DNA of 15,726 nucleotides from CAYPEL01 sp964409635 (GTDB lineage: Bacteria; Pseudomonadota; Gammaproteobacteria; DSM-19610), in assembly GCA_964409635.1 (NCBI GenBank), contig CAYPEL010000052.1, positions 1 through 15,726 of the forward strand. Reading direction: 5' to 3'. Below the pieces are notes generated by a model. The model was not told the origin of the DNA, ran no database searches, and saw only the letters and a program-made list of their open reading frames with translations. The translations under genes were made by a program, and so were the position numbers. Positions 1-6,516 of this stretch are shown piece by piece (positions within the stretch are counted from its first letter, which is position 1; each line of letters begins with the position of its first letter).

Positions 1-53
1 GATTTATTGTCCCTGGTATTAACGCAGGAGAGTTGGTTTGGGGTTAATTGTTG

Positions 54-98
54 AAAAAGTCTTGCAGGGAGGGTGAAACCCACCAGGGGCTGCAGACT
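54..98 (-). terminator. Rho-independent terminator after metA
   Basis: Read on the minus strand, AGTCT-GCAG pairs with CTGC-A-AGACT (one bulged A). A second stem, GGTG/CACC, lies inside it, and TTTTTC follows directly. The hairpin begins at the metA stop codon, so it should end the ATPase-metA transcript. The inner arm resembles the GGGTGGG repeats found elsewhere in the window, so it may derive from a decayed repeat unit. Confidence 0.7.
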
Positions 99-1168
99 CA
101 GGTGTACAGGTTCAGGGGGTCATTCGGGTTTACGTCATCCATGAACGGTATCCGCCGGTCATTATGGGTGACCTGATACACACAACCCATCCAGTTGGCT
201 ATTACCCTTTCTGCGGTGTCGTGCCAGGTGTTGTCGATCCGGTCTTTTACCAGCGCTTCCGGGAACTCGGGCAGCGGATTTTTTGCACGCAACGCCGAGT
301 CCAGTTTGTTGCGGTATTCATTCAGTAAAGATTTTTCCTGTAACTGAAAATAAGCTTCCGGAAAGGGTGGGTAGTCCTCGCGTTCGCCTTTCGCATATAA
401 CTGAAGCTCACGCTTGTATTCCTTGAGCAGGGAGATGGTGTCATATTCTGGATGCCCCTGGGAAAATACAAACCGCAAACCGTCAGGGCTAGATGCCAGG
501 TGAACGCCGATTTCTTCACTGGCTACCAAAATATGCAGGCCGGAATCCTCGAACTGATCGAGCGTAATGGCATTCCAGCGTGAATGCGGCACATCAAAAC
601 GCGTATTGATGTCGTTGACCAGGGGGTGGGTCTTATCTATCACTCGGTGCGGGTAGACACCCCAGATTTTATAACCCTGATAAATACGTTTTTTAGCATA
701 ACGAAACTGCAACACGGCGTGTGTTGCAAGGCAGGAACAGAAGGTAGAGGTGACGTTGTTATAGGCCCAGTCGATCACACCGATCAAGGGTTCCCAAAAT
801 GGCTGGTTGGCCAGCTCCGGTCCAGTGACATTAGCGCCGGTAACGATCAAGGCATCCAGGCCTGCTTCGCGTATCTGATCATAGGATTCATAATACTGTT
901 CGATATAGGCCTTGGTTGCAGCGCTGCGCGGTAATTCCGGCAATGTGAAGGGGTGCACATAGAATTGCGCAATCGGATTACTCCCGCCTATCTGGCGAAA
1001 AAACTGCCGCTCGGTTGCTGCCAGTGCCGCGTCAGGCATCATATTGAGCAAACCGATATGCAGTTCGCGTATATCCTGGTTTTGCGCTTGCACCGCATCC
1101 AGAACCCGGATCCCTTCCTGCCGCAGGCGTTCAAACGACGGTAAGCTATTGTGTGCAACCAGTGGCAT
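98..1168 (-). CDS. metA: Homoserine O-acyltransferase, MetA family
   Basis: This 356-residue protein belongs to the MetA family (class I glutamine amidotransferase fold). The family activates L-homoserine with succinyl- or acetyl-CoA in the first committed step of methionine synthesis in the cytoplasm. The likely nucleophile is Cys146 in the STFCSCLATHA segment (residues 141-151). The His/Glu pair is His239 and Glu241 in GHPEYD, and the conserved PHSR is at 194-197. The donor-selectivity loop is unusual: TGANVT at about 110-115, where Escherichia coli has TGAPLG (succinyl) and acetyl-type enzymes have TGAPVE, so the donor cannot be read from this residue. The ATG lies 6 bp after the stop of the upstream ATPase gene with no strong ribosome-binding site, so translational coupling is likely. 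It is somewhat longer than E. coli MetA. No SAM riboswitch was recognised. Confidence 0.9.
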   Translation of the reverse strand: MPLVAHNSLPSFERLRQEGIRVLDAVQAQNQDIRELHIGLLNMMPDAALAATERQFFRQIGGSNPIAQFYVHPFTLPELPRSAATKAYIEQYYESYDQIREAGLDALIVTGANVTGPELANQPFWEPLIGVIDWAYNNVTSTFCSCLATHAVLQFRYAKKRIYQGYKIWGVYPHRVIDKTHPLVNDINTRFDVPHSRWNAITLDQFEDSGLHILVASEEIGVHLASSPDGLRFVFSQGHPEYDTISLLKEYKRELQLYAKGEREDYPPFPEAYFQLQEKSLLNEYRNKLDSALRAKNPLPEFPEALVKDRIDNTWHDTAERVIANWMGCVYQVTHNDRRIPFMDDVNPNDPLNLYT

Positions 1169-1174
1169 GTTATT

Positions 1175-2023
1175 TCAGGTAACCCGTGCAATGGCTGTTT
1201 CCAGCAGTTGCAGGAAATCTTTTTCGTCGCGCACCTGCGCGACTTCATTAGACGTCACGGTATAGCCATGCGGTTTGGCAATGGCTTCATATCGCGGCAC
1301 CCGTGACCGGAACAGGCGCGGAAATACCCAGCGCGTGAATTCGTCTGGATTAATTTCTGCGGCATACGACAGGCCGTTGTCCTGCAGGTAGATGGCTAGT
1401 TGTTCTTCCAAGAAGGCTGGCCGGTAATACAAGGGTTTTGGTGCGCTCTGGGCGCGTTCTATAAGTTTATTCTCTTCCGCTGCATCGGTGACCTGAATAT
1501 AAAGTATCAAGGTATGCTCGACCAATTGCTCAATGACAGAAGGTTCATCCAGCTCGCACAAGCTGCCACCGACATCATTGACGAAGTGTTCGTAGCCGTA
1601 TATTTCCTGCGCTTTGTGGATAAATTCCGGCACATCCCGCATGGCGCCGATTTCTGCTTCACGATATTGTGCCTGGCGCCGCTTAAAATCTTCCAGCGCT
1701 ACACCACCCTGCTCCGGGTTGCCGAGCTTGCCGACAAAGCTGAGTACCGGGCCCAGGTCATGCACCTTGATATTGTTGCGGATGTAGATCCAGTCCCGGC
1801 GCAGCAAATCACGTAAAAAAGGCGCTTGCATCGCCTGCTGCTTGATCAGATCAAGGATAGGTTCATCGAGGTAGCGGGTACCAATCCGGTAATCGCCTGA
1901 ATAATGGAACCAGTTATGGCTGCGTAACAAGGCCGACAGGTAGGTCTTACCAACTCCGGACATACCCAGCAATGTTACCTTTTTGTTTTTCCAGCCGCGA
2001 AACGCTTCTACGCTGAACTTCAC
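1175..2023 (-). CDS. P-loop ATPase/kinase-like protein upstream of metA
   Basis: A 282-residue soluble protein with a clear Walker A motif, GMSGVGKT, at residues 20-27 after a short beta strand (KKVTLLG). HYSGDYRIGTRYL follows at about 40-52, in the place where shikimate-kinase-like P-loop enzymes bind substrate. A hydrophobic strand, LILYIQV (about residues 173-179), could be the core strand after a Walker B-like position, but no canonical Walker B was seen. The start is GTG, with GGAG about 7 nt upstream. The gene is first in a two-gene unit with metA, which begins 6 bp after its stop, so a link to methionine metabolism is plausible. I do not know a characterised member. The reaction and substrate are unknown; the ATP-binding call is firm, the kinase idea is inference. 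Confidence 0.8.
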   Translation of the reverse strand: MKFSVEAFRGWKNKKVTLLGMSGVGKTYLSALLRSHNWFHYSGDYRIGTRYLDEPILDLIKQQAMQAPFLRDLLRRDWIYIRNNIKVHDLGPVLSFVGKLGNPEQGGVALEDFKRRQAQYREAEIGAMRDVPEFIHKAQEIYGYEHFVNDVGGSLCELDEPSVIEQLVEHTLILYIQVTDAAEENKLIERAQSAPKPLYYRPAFLEEQLAIYLQDNGLSYAAEINPDEFTRWVFPRLFRSRVPRYEAIAKPHGYTVTSNEVAQVRDEKDFLQLLETAIARVT

Positions 2024-2098
2024 TGCCCTGCTCCGGTTGCCCGTTTAATTGTTCGATTATGCAGTATTTACAGTATGTCTGGAATAGATGGAACAGAA

Positions 2099-2253
2099 TC
2101 AGATCTCGATCAGGTGATTCGGTAGTTCGTTACTATCATTTTCGCCCTGTTGGAAATGCATGGCCAGTAAGTCACCGCATGCGGTAACTGCTTCTAAAAA
2201 CCCGCTGGTAATATGGATAGCAAGTCGGAATGACGCTGTGATTTCTTATTCAT
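2099..2253 (-). pseudogene. Small frameshifted ORF (about 51 residues if repaired)
   Basis: On the minus strand an ATG at 2253 follows the purine-rich site AGAGGG with good spacing. That frame (MNKKSQRHS...) stops after 19 codons. The frame shifted by one base is open from about 2244 to a TGA at 2101-2099 and reads like a real protein. It contains the segments FRLAIHITSGFLEAVTACGD and LLAMHFQQGENDSNELPNHL, ending in IEI. The span is 155 nt, one short of a multiple of three. One missing base among the A-rich codons just after the ATG would restore an uninterrupted protein beginning MNKEITASF. It follows the DUF937 terminator. I recognise no family. It may be a decaying gene, a sequencing indel, or chance. 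Confidence 0.4.
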
Positions 2254-2270
2254 GACGCCCTCTTTTTTGC

Positions 2271-2307
2271 CAATAAATAAAAATGGCCATGCAAGAGCAT
2301 AGCCATT
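2271..2307 (-). terminator. Rho-independent terminator after the DUF937 gene
   Basis: On the minus strand AATGGCTATGC pairs over 11 bp (one G-T) with GCATGGCCATT around a TCTT loop. The tract TTTATTTATT follows. It lies 26 bp after the stop of the DUF937 gene and should end its transcript. Confidence 0.75.
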
Positions 2308-2332
2308 GTTTAGCGCATTGACAGCTTTTTAT

Positions 2333-2878
2333 TTACAACATTTTACGCGCCATGCCAAACAGGTCGTCAATAACCGAACCGTCATTATCCCGATCCAGCA
2401 TAGAAGTGATGATACCGCCTGCGCCTGAGCCCAGTGCACCCGCCAGCAGTCCTTTTGATTTACTTTGTTTGAAAAGACTACCCATGGCCATTGTGGCAAC
2501 GACTGGCAGCATCTTTTTAAGCAAGCCTGCTCCAAGGCCCGTATTGGAAGCCGCCTGGTGCGCCACTTGTCGGCTGGCATCCTTGCTACCCAGAATATGC
2601 CCGAGGATGCTATTGCCATCCTGCACCGTTTCCGACCGGCCCAGGTAATCCGATTTCTCCAGGTATTGTTCGTGCTTACCCTTCGATAATGCATTCATCA
2701 AACTTTCCAGTCCATTCTGGCTGGATATATTGGTCTTAACACTCCGGCTCAGCGCAGGCACCAGCTGTGACAGTGCCCGCATCGTATCGTCATTGCTCAA
2801 ACCAAAGTTTTTAGCCAGTTGTTTAACTGCTCCACCGTTTTGGCTCTTGAGAATTGTTTCCAGTAGCCCTCCGATCAT
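2333..2878 (-). CDS. DUF937 family protein
   Basis: A 181-residue protein resembling the DUF937 (YidB-like) family, whose function is not established. It opens MIGGLLETILKSQNGGAVKQ and has the Gly/Leu/Ser-rich helical repeats typical of the group. Further features are ILGHILGSKDASRQVAHQAA at about 91-110, a hydrophobic stretch KKMLPVVATMAMGSL at about 121-135, and a Gly-rich segment LLAGALGSGAGG before an Asp-rich MLDRDNDGS. That last segment resembles a short Ca-binding or dockerin-like acidic loop, but this is only a resemblance. There is no signal peptide. AAGGAG lies 7 nt before the ATG, one of the best ribosome-binding sites in the window. It has its own terminator and an AT-rich upstream region, so it is probably transcribed alone or with the small ORF upstream. 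Confidence 0.8.
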   Translation of the reverse strand: MIGGLLETILKSQNGGAVKQLAKNFGLSNDDTMRALSQLVPALSRSVKTNISSQNGLESLMNALSKGKHEQYLEKSDYLGRSETVQDGNSILGHILGSKDASRQVAHQAASNTGLGAGLLKKMLPVVATMAMGSLFKQSKSKGLLAGALGSGAGGIITSMLDRDNDGSVIDDLFGMARKML

Positions 2879-3085
2879 TTTACTTCTCCTTAACTATGTC
2901 AATCAGATATTCGCTGGCTATTATAAGCTACAACCACAGGGGTTGTGCTGACGAAATAGTAACGAACCTCAATTCCGGTACGAAATCTATTATATATTTA
3001 TTTATAATACATATAGTTATGACGGTATTTTAAATGTTATTCTGGCATGCCTTGCCAGCGCATTTAGTAACCCAATTCGTCGGTC

Positions 3086-3237
3086 TCATCGCAACACCTC
3101 CTGCAAGGCGCTGAATTTTTCTTTGAATTGTTCAGCCGCGTGCGACAGGATTTTGCAGGCGCAACGGATCACCTGGCCAGAGATATTCCAAGTGGCACAA
3201 CCAAAACTAGTAAAACTGTTTCGGATTTTCCACTCAT
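3086..3237 (-). pseudogene. Small ORF coupled to the antiporter stop, apparently frameshifted
   Basis: The antiporter stop and an ATG share the four bases ATGA (ATG at 3237-3235), a classic coupled arrangement. That frame gives MSGKSETVLLVLVVPLGISL-AR, a short hydrophobic N-terminus, and meets TGA at 3171-3169. The frame one base earlier stays open from there and gives QVIRCACKILSHAAEQFKEK and FSALQEVLR, a good amphipathic helix, ending in TGA at 3088-3086. The span is 152 nt, one short of a multiple of three, so one missing base near 3172-3190 would join the halves into a protein of about 50 residues. An AGGAGG follows at the end. No family was recognised. It could be a decayed small membrane-associated protein or an indel error. 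Confidence 0.4.
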
Positions 3238-5093
3238 AATTGTTTCGGCGTTTCTTCATCAGCCGCATCTTTGATATCTTTTTCCAGTGCAGTTTCCTCA
3301 GCTTCATCTTCAGGTTCGATCATACTCAGCACTTTCCAGTCCGGCCCCGGCACTACTTTCTCTTCTTCCGTAAAGATATGTAAGCGCTTCTTAGGGTCCA
3401 GCGCAAACAGGGGAAGCGCTTTTTTATTGTACTTCCTGGAATAGTCACTAAAGGTAAAGTTTTCACTTAACCGGGTTTCGCGTATTTCAGCACCGATGCT
3501 GAGCGCGTGCGCCAACCGTTCGTAGGAAACATCCTCTCCAAACGCGATGTAACCGGCCGGGTGTTCGGCTGTCTGCTTACCCGCACCAGCCGGTGACGTG
3601 GTTTGCAGGGTAAACACATACTTGTCCCCAAATTCCCGCCGGTAGCGGTGCACCGCCAGGATATTAAGTTCCTGTTGCGTAGACATCGCCAACAGCCGCC
3701 CCATGCCAACCAGATCCAGTTTCCTGTCTGCATACTGGGAGACAGCACTGCCATAAAATGTCGCTAAGCCCTGCATGCGTGCAGCGCGTGAATTTGCCCA
3801 GCTGGTGTCACATAACAGGCTGTCATATCCCTGTTTTTTCAGCGCTAGCGCAATGGTGCGCGCCACCGGGTTTGCACCGATGATAAGGAAGCCGCGTGGT
3901 TCAGGCTCGGCGACCTTGAGCAACAGCGCCAAGCCTCGGGCGGTGGCGCTCTGCAATACAACAGTACTGATAATGACCAGAAAAATCAGCGGTACCAACA
4001 ACTCTGCCTGCTCATAACCAGCATTTTCTAAGCGCAGTGAAAATAGCGCGGCGACCGCAGCGGCGACAATCCCGCGCGGAGCAATCCAGGCCAGTAATCC
4101 CCGCTCCTGCCAGGTCAGGGTAGAACCATAGGTGGACAGCATGATTTTCAACGGCCGGGCAATAAACTGTATGGCTGCCAGCACACCGAGCGCACCCCAA
4201 CCCAGGGATCTGAACTGCTCAAAATCAATGCGCGCCGCCAATATAATGAACAAGGTCGAAATTAACACGACTGACAGGCTTTCCTTAAAATCCAGAATAC
4301 TCTCGATAGATACTTTGCGCATGTTGGCCAGCCACAAACCCATGACAGTTACGGTTAACAACCCGGCCTCGCTCGCAACCTCGTTCGAAAGCGCATAAAC
4401 GGCGAACACGGTGGCGAGTACCGCAATATTTTTCAGGTATTCCGGTAACCAATGCTTCCTGAGCGCTAGCCCTAACAAATAACCGGCGGATACGCCTATC
4501 CCTACACCGACCAGTAAGATTTTGGCGAAGCTGATCAGGGTATGACCCAACGCCTCACCACCCTGCCCCGAAACGATAAACTCGAATACCAACACGGCCA
4601 GCAAGGCGCCAATGGGATCAATGACAATACCTTCCCAGCGCAGGATGTTGGCAATGCGGGCATTGGGTCTGACCGTCCTCAACATAGGCACGATCACGGT
4701 GGGCCCGGTGACCACCGCCAGTGCGCCAAACAACAAAGCCAATTCGAATGGAAAGTCCAGCCAGTAATAAGTGGAAAGTGTGATGACGGTCCAAGTCACC
4801 AACAGGCCAGTTGTCAACATACGGCGAACCACGGTCTGGAGGCCACTAATCTGGGAAAACTTTAACGTCAGGCTACCTTCGAAGAGAATCACGGCGACTG
4901 ACAGTGATACAAAGGGAAACAGTAAATTGCCAAACAACTCGTCAGGATGCACCAGGCCAGTGACCGGGCCAACGAGAATACCGGCGATCAATAAAAACAG
5001 TATCGCCGGTAGCTTGACCCACCAGGCAAACCATTGGCAGGCAATTGATAAGGTAGCGATACCCGCTATGGTTAGGACTATCTGCTCTTCCAT
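3234..5093 (-). CDS. CPA1-type cation/proton antiporter with C-terminal nucleotide-binding domain
   Basis: A 619-residue inner-membrane protein of the monovalent cation:proton antiporter family (Na+ or K+ for H+, ion and pH homeostasis). About 12 hydrophobic segments fill residues 1-390. Characteristic motifs are KLPAILFLLIAGILVGP at 27-43, FEGSLTL at 71-77, VTGPTVIVPMLR at 128-139 and EGIVIDPIG at 154-162. The last carries the acidic pair expected in the ion path. TGPT replaces the DPVA seen in many NhaP proteins. The soluble tail from about 395 resembles a TrkA-N/RCK Rossmann domain (FLIIGANPVARTIALAL), followed by an acidic extreme C-terminus; this suggests gating by a nucleotide or redox ligand. 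The ATG lies 16 nt inside the GIY-YIG gene, and the stop overlaps the next small ORF. The transported ion cannot be read from the sequence. Confidence 0.88.
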   Translation of the reverse strand: MEEQIVLTIAGIATLSIACQWFAWWVKLPAILFLLIAGILVGPVTGLVHPDELFGNLLFPFVSLSVAVILFEGSLTLKFSQISGLQTVVRRMLTTGLLVTWTVITLSTYYWLDFPFELALLFGALAVVTGPTVIVPMLRTVRPNARIANILRWEGIVIDPIGALLAVLVFEFIVSGQGGEALGHTLISFAKILLVGVGIGVSAGYLLGLALRKHWLPEYLKNIAVLATVFAVYALSNEVASEAGLLTVTVMGLWLANMRKVSIESILDFKESLSVVLISTLFIILAARIDFEQFRSLGWGALGVLAAIQFIARPLKIMLSTYGSTLTWQERGLLAWIAPRGIVAAAVAALFSLRLENAGYEQAELLVPLIFLVIISTVVLQSATARGLALLLKVAEPEPRGFLIIGANPVARTIALALKKQGYDSLLCDTSWANSRAARMQGLATFYGSAVSQYADRKLDLVGMGRLLAMSTQQELNILAVHRYRREFGDKYVFTLQTTSPAGAGKQTAEHPAGYIAFGEDVSYERLAHALSIGAEIRETRLSENFTFSDYSRKYNKKALPLFALDPKKRLHIFTEEEKVVPGPDWKVLSMIEPEDEAEETALEKDIKDAADEETPKQL

Positions 5094-5362
5094 GCTTTTT
5101 TATTCTTCAGTTCGTTCATGTTTGATTCCAGTAGACTGACTTTTTCATGGCGCTTGAGTTGTTTAATGGCTATCTCGCGGCGGCTCGCCGTACTGCGGTC
5201 GTGACCACTTTCCAGGTATACCAGTTGCTGTGGCTGGCGGCCCCGGAAATATTTGGCACCCCGTTGGCTGGCGTGGGCGGCAAGCCGCTTTTCCACATCA
5301 TTGGTAATACCTGTGTATAGCGATTGATCGGTGCACAGCACCATGTAAACTTGCCAGGTCAT
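5078..5362 (-). CDS. GIY-YIG nuclease superfamily protein (UPF0213/YhbQ-like)
   Basis: A small single-domain GIY-YIG protein of about 94 residues. The motif appears as VYM...LYTGIT near the N-terminus, followed by the conserved Arg in DVEKRL, HASQRGAKYFRG, and the metal-binding Glu in ASRREIAIKQLKRHEK. These stand-alone members are common in bacteria. E. coli YhbQ is proposed to have DNase activity, but the cellular role is unclear. I chose the ATG at 5362; a TTG at 5371 would add three residues. The 3' end overlaps the antiporter start by 16 nt, so the two are likely cotranscribed. The length and lack of added domains argue against a homing endonuclease. Just upstream is a pair of GTAG repeats. 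Confidence 0.85.
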   Translation of the reverse strand: MTWQVYMVLCTDQSLYTGITNDVEKRLAAHASQRGAKYFRGRQPQQLVYLESGHDRSTASRREIAIKQLKRHEKVSLLESNMNELKNKKAWKSR

Positions 5363-5378
5363 TTCCGGCAATTATCAT

Positions 5379-5469
5379 TGTAGGCACGGAATTTATTCCG
5401 CGAAAGGATAGCGCAGAGCACAAACATTAATCTCCCGGAACTTTTTGCGGAATAAATTCCGCGCCTACA
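5379..5469. repeat. Inverted pair of GTAG-type REP sequences (family 1)
   Basis: Two 24-nt arms, 5379-5402 and 5446-5469, are inverted copies that differ at only two or three positions. Each begins TGTAGGC and contains the palindrome CGGAATTTATTCCG. A GTAG foot followed by a small hairpin, in head-to-head pairs, matches REP/BIME elements that REP-associated transposases (RAYT) mobilise in gammaproteobacteria; no such transposase gene lies in the window. The pair sits between the sprT-like stop and the GIY-YIG start and could also stop or stabilise the upstream transcript. Confidence 0.8.
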
Positions 5470-5498
5470 GCGAATCGCCACACAGTAGATTCCCCTCT

Positions 5499-6047
5499 TT
5501 ATTTCTCATTCACTAGCGTTAATTCTGTTCCACAGTTCCGGCAATGATAGCGGGCCTGATGGCGGCAAACCTTGTAGTGCCTGCTAGTAGTAAGCTGGTA
5601 TTCGCGGCAACTGCATGCATAGCGGTGACGCCGCTGCCTCCTGACTGGCACCCCAGTCAGATCAAAATCTGCTGTGGCACGCGGCTCCGCTCCCAGAGAG
5701 CGCATGATTACCTGCCATTCTTTACCATGGGGACGGATATTTTTTAACCCAAATAAGCGGTCGGCCACATAATGCGCTACTTCGTGTGGTACGGTTTCGG
5801 TGAGATTTTCCTGATAGTGCCGGGAAAAAATCCAGGGATTATAGCGTATCCGTTTTATCTGCTTACGAACCTGGTACATACCTGCTGCGCGGCCGCGCAA
5901 ATCAAAGCTGACCGGTATTTTTATATAGCTAAGATCAAACAGCTTGGAAGCCCGCTTCATGCAACGACTGGTTGCATCCAGAACCTGTTGTTTTTGGATA
6001 GCGCCGATGGGATGGACAGCTGTGTCTTGGTGGCTGTGGCTCAACAT
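5499..6047 (-). CDS. SprT-like zinc metalloprotease domain protein
   Basis: A 182-residue protein of the SprT/Spartan-like family, cytoplasmic and predicted to bind zinc. The active site is HEVAH at residues 88-92, preceded by hydrophobic and polar residues (ENLTETVP). The third ligand is probably His107 in RPHGKEW. A C-terminal zinc-ribbon-like region has Cys145, Cys147, Cys161, Cys169 and Cys172 (CSC...C...CRNC). Eukaryotic Spartan proteins degrade DNA-protein crosslinks; the role of bacterial SprT is poorly known. I chose the ATG at 6047, 4 bp after the upstream TAG. A GTG at 6080 would add 11 residues inside the upstream gene. No clear ribosome-binding site precedes it, so translation probably depends on the DksA-like gene. 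Confidence 0.85.
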   Translation of the reverse strand: MLSHSHQDTAVHPIGAIQKQQVLDATSRCMKRASKLFDLSYIKIPVSFDLRGRAAGMYQVRKQIKRIRYNPWIFSRHYQENLTETVPHEVAHYVADRLFGLKNIRPHGKEWQVIMRSLGAEPRATADFDLTGVPVRRQRRHRYACSCREYQLTTSRHYKVCRHQARYHCRNCGTELTLVNEK

Positions 6048-6051
6048 GCCG

Positions 6052-6414
6052 CTAGTTTGCTTGATCTGCCTTACTGGCACAATCGATACACAGGGGTGTT
6101 GCCGGATTTAGATCCAGCCGTTTGCTGGCTATTAGCTCATCGCAGACAGTGCAGTAGCCAAAATCACCTGACTCAATACGTGTTAACGCGATTTTGATTT
6201 TTTGCAGTTCGATGCCGCGGCGGCGCTCGCTTTCTTTAGACATAGCCTGCGCTTGCAGGGCATCCATGCGCGATAAGCGGCCTACACTGGTTTGATCCAG
6301 CAGCACTGTTTGTGATGCATCATTACCGGTTGCCTGTAGATCACGCAGTGTTTGCTTTAGATCCAGTAGCTGCTGTTTGTACCGGGCGATCGTGTCAGTA
6401 TCGAGTTTGGACAT
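6052..6414 (-). CDS. TraR/DksA family zinc-finger protein
   Basis: A 120-residue protein of the TraR/DksA family. Members insert a coiled coil into the secondary channel of RNA polymerase and alter promoter open complexes, often with ppGpp. Here a long helical hairpin (residues about 5-75) has the tip segment RLSRMDALQAQAM at 46-58, with acidic Asp51 followed by Ala52 as in the DksA tip. A C4 zinc finger follows, with Cys88 and Cys91 (CTVC) and Cys109 and Cys112 (CIDC). It is shorter than E. coli DksA, so it is a paralogue of the short class rather than DksA itself. The sprT-like gene follows after 4 bp. Its GGAG ribosome-binding site lies in the 3' arm of a small hairpin (see the entry at 6422-6436). 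Confidence 0.88.
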   Translation of the reverse strand: MSKLDTDTIARYKQQLLDLKQTLRDLQATGNDASQTVLLDQTSVGRLSRMDALQAQAMSKESERRRGIELQKIKIALTRIESGDFGYCTVCDELIASKRLDLNPATPLCIDCASKADQAN

Positions 6415-6421
6415 CTAGTAC

Positions 6422-6436
6422 TCCGACAAGGTCGGA
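6422..6436 (-). promoter_or_regulatory. Hairpin covering the ribosome-binding site of the DksA-like gene
   Basis: On the minus strand TCCGAC-CTT-GTCGGA forms a 6-bp perfect stem with a 3-nt loop. The last GGA continues into GGAG, the only Shine-Dalgarno-like sequence, 7 nt before the ATG at 6414. The stem would therefore hide the ribosome-binding site when folded. The structure is visible; the regulatory role is inference. Confidence 0.45.
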
Positions 6437-6516
6437 TCAGCATACCGTTCGATCATGATTTATTGCCATCGAGAAATAGAGCCCAGTGTTGTTTAACAGG
6501 ATAATAACGGCTGCGG

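Noticed and set aside
584..934. Plus-strand ORF of 116 codons inside metA
   Set aside because: It lies fully antisense to a well-supported gene and has no recognisable domain.
2024..2098. SAM riboswitch or Met box upstream of the ATPase-metA unit
   Set aside because: No SAM aptamer features and no MetJ-type AGACGTCT repeats were seen; only a weak CATAAT promoter candidate.
2171..2188. Dyad GTCACCGCATGCGGTAAC as an operator for the ATPase-metA unit
   Set aside because: It lies within the coding-like small ORF, about 150 bp upstream of the ATPase start, so it may be chance within codons.
3064..3090. Extension DETDELGY in the first frame of the small ORF after the antiporter, and a 19-codon ORF starting ATGA after AGGAGG
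   Set aside because: Using it would need a second frameshift; the helix-coding frame already ends properly at 3086. The 19-codon ORF has no supporting likeness.
4542..5139. Plus-strand ORFs of 107 and 122 codons opposite the antiporter
   Set aside because: They are antisense shadows of membrane-segment codons, low in hydrophobic pattern and without family likeness.
5078..5362. GIY-YIG gene as a homing endonuclease or mobile element
   Set aside because: It has no extra DNA-binding domain, its size fits the stand-alone family, and it overlaps a housekeeping transporter gene.
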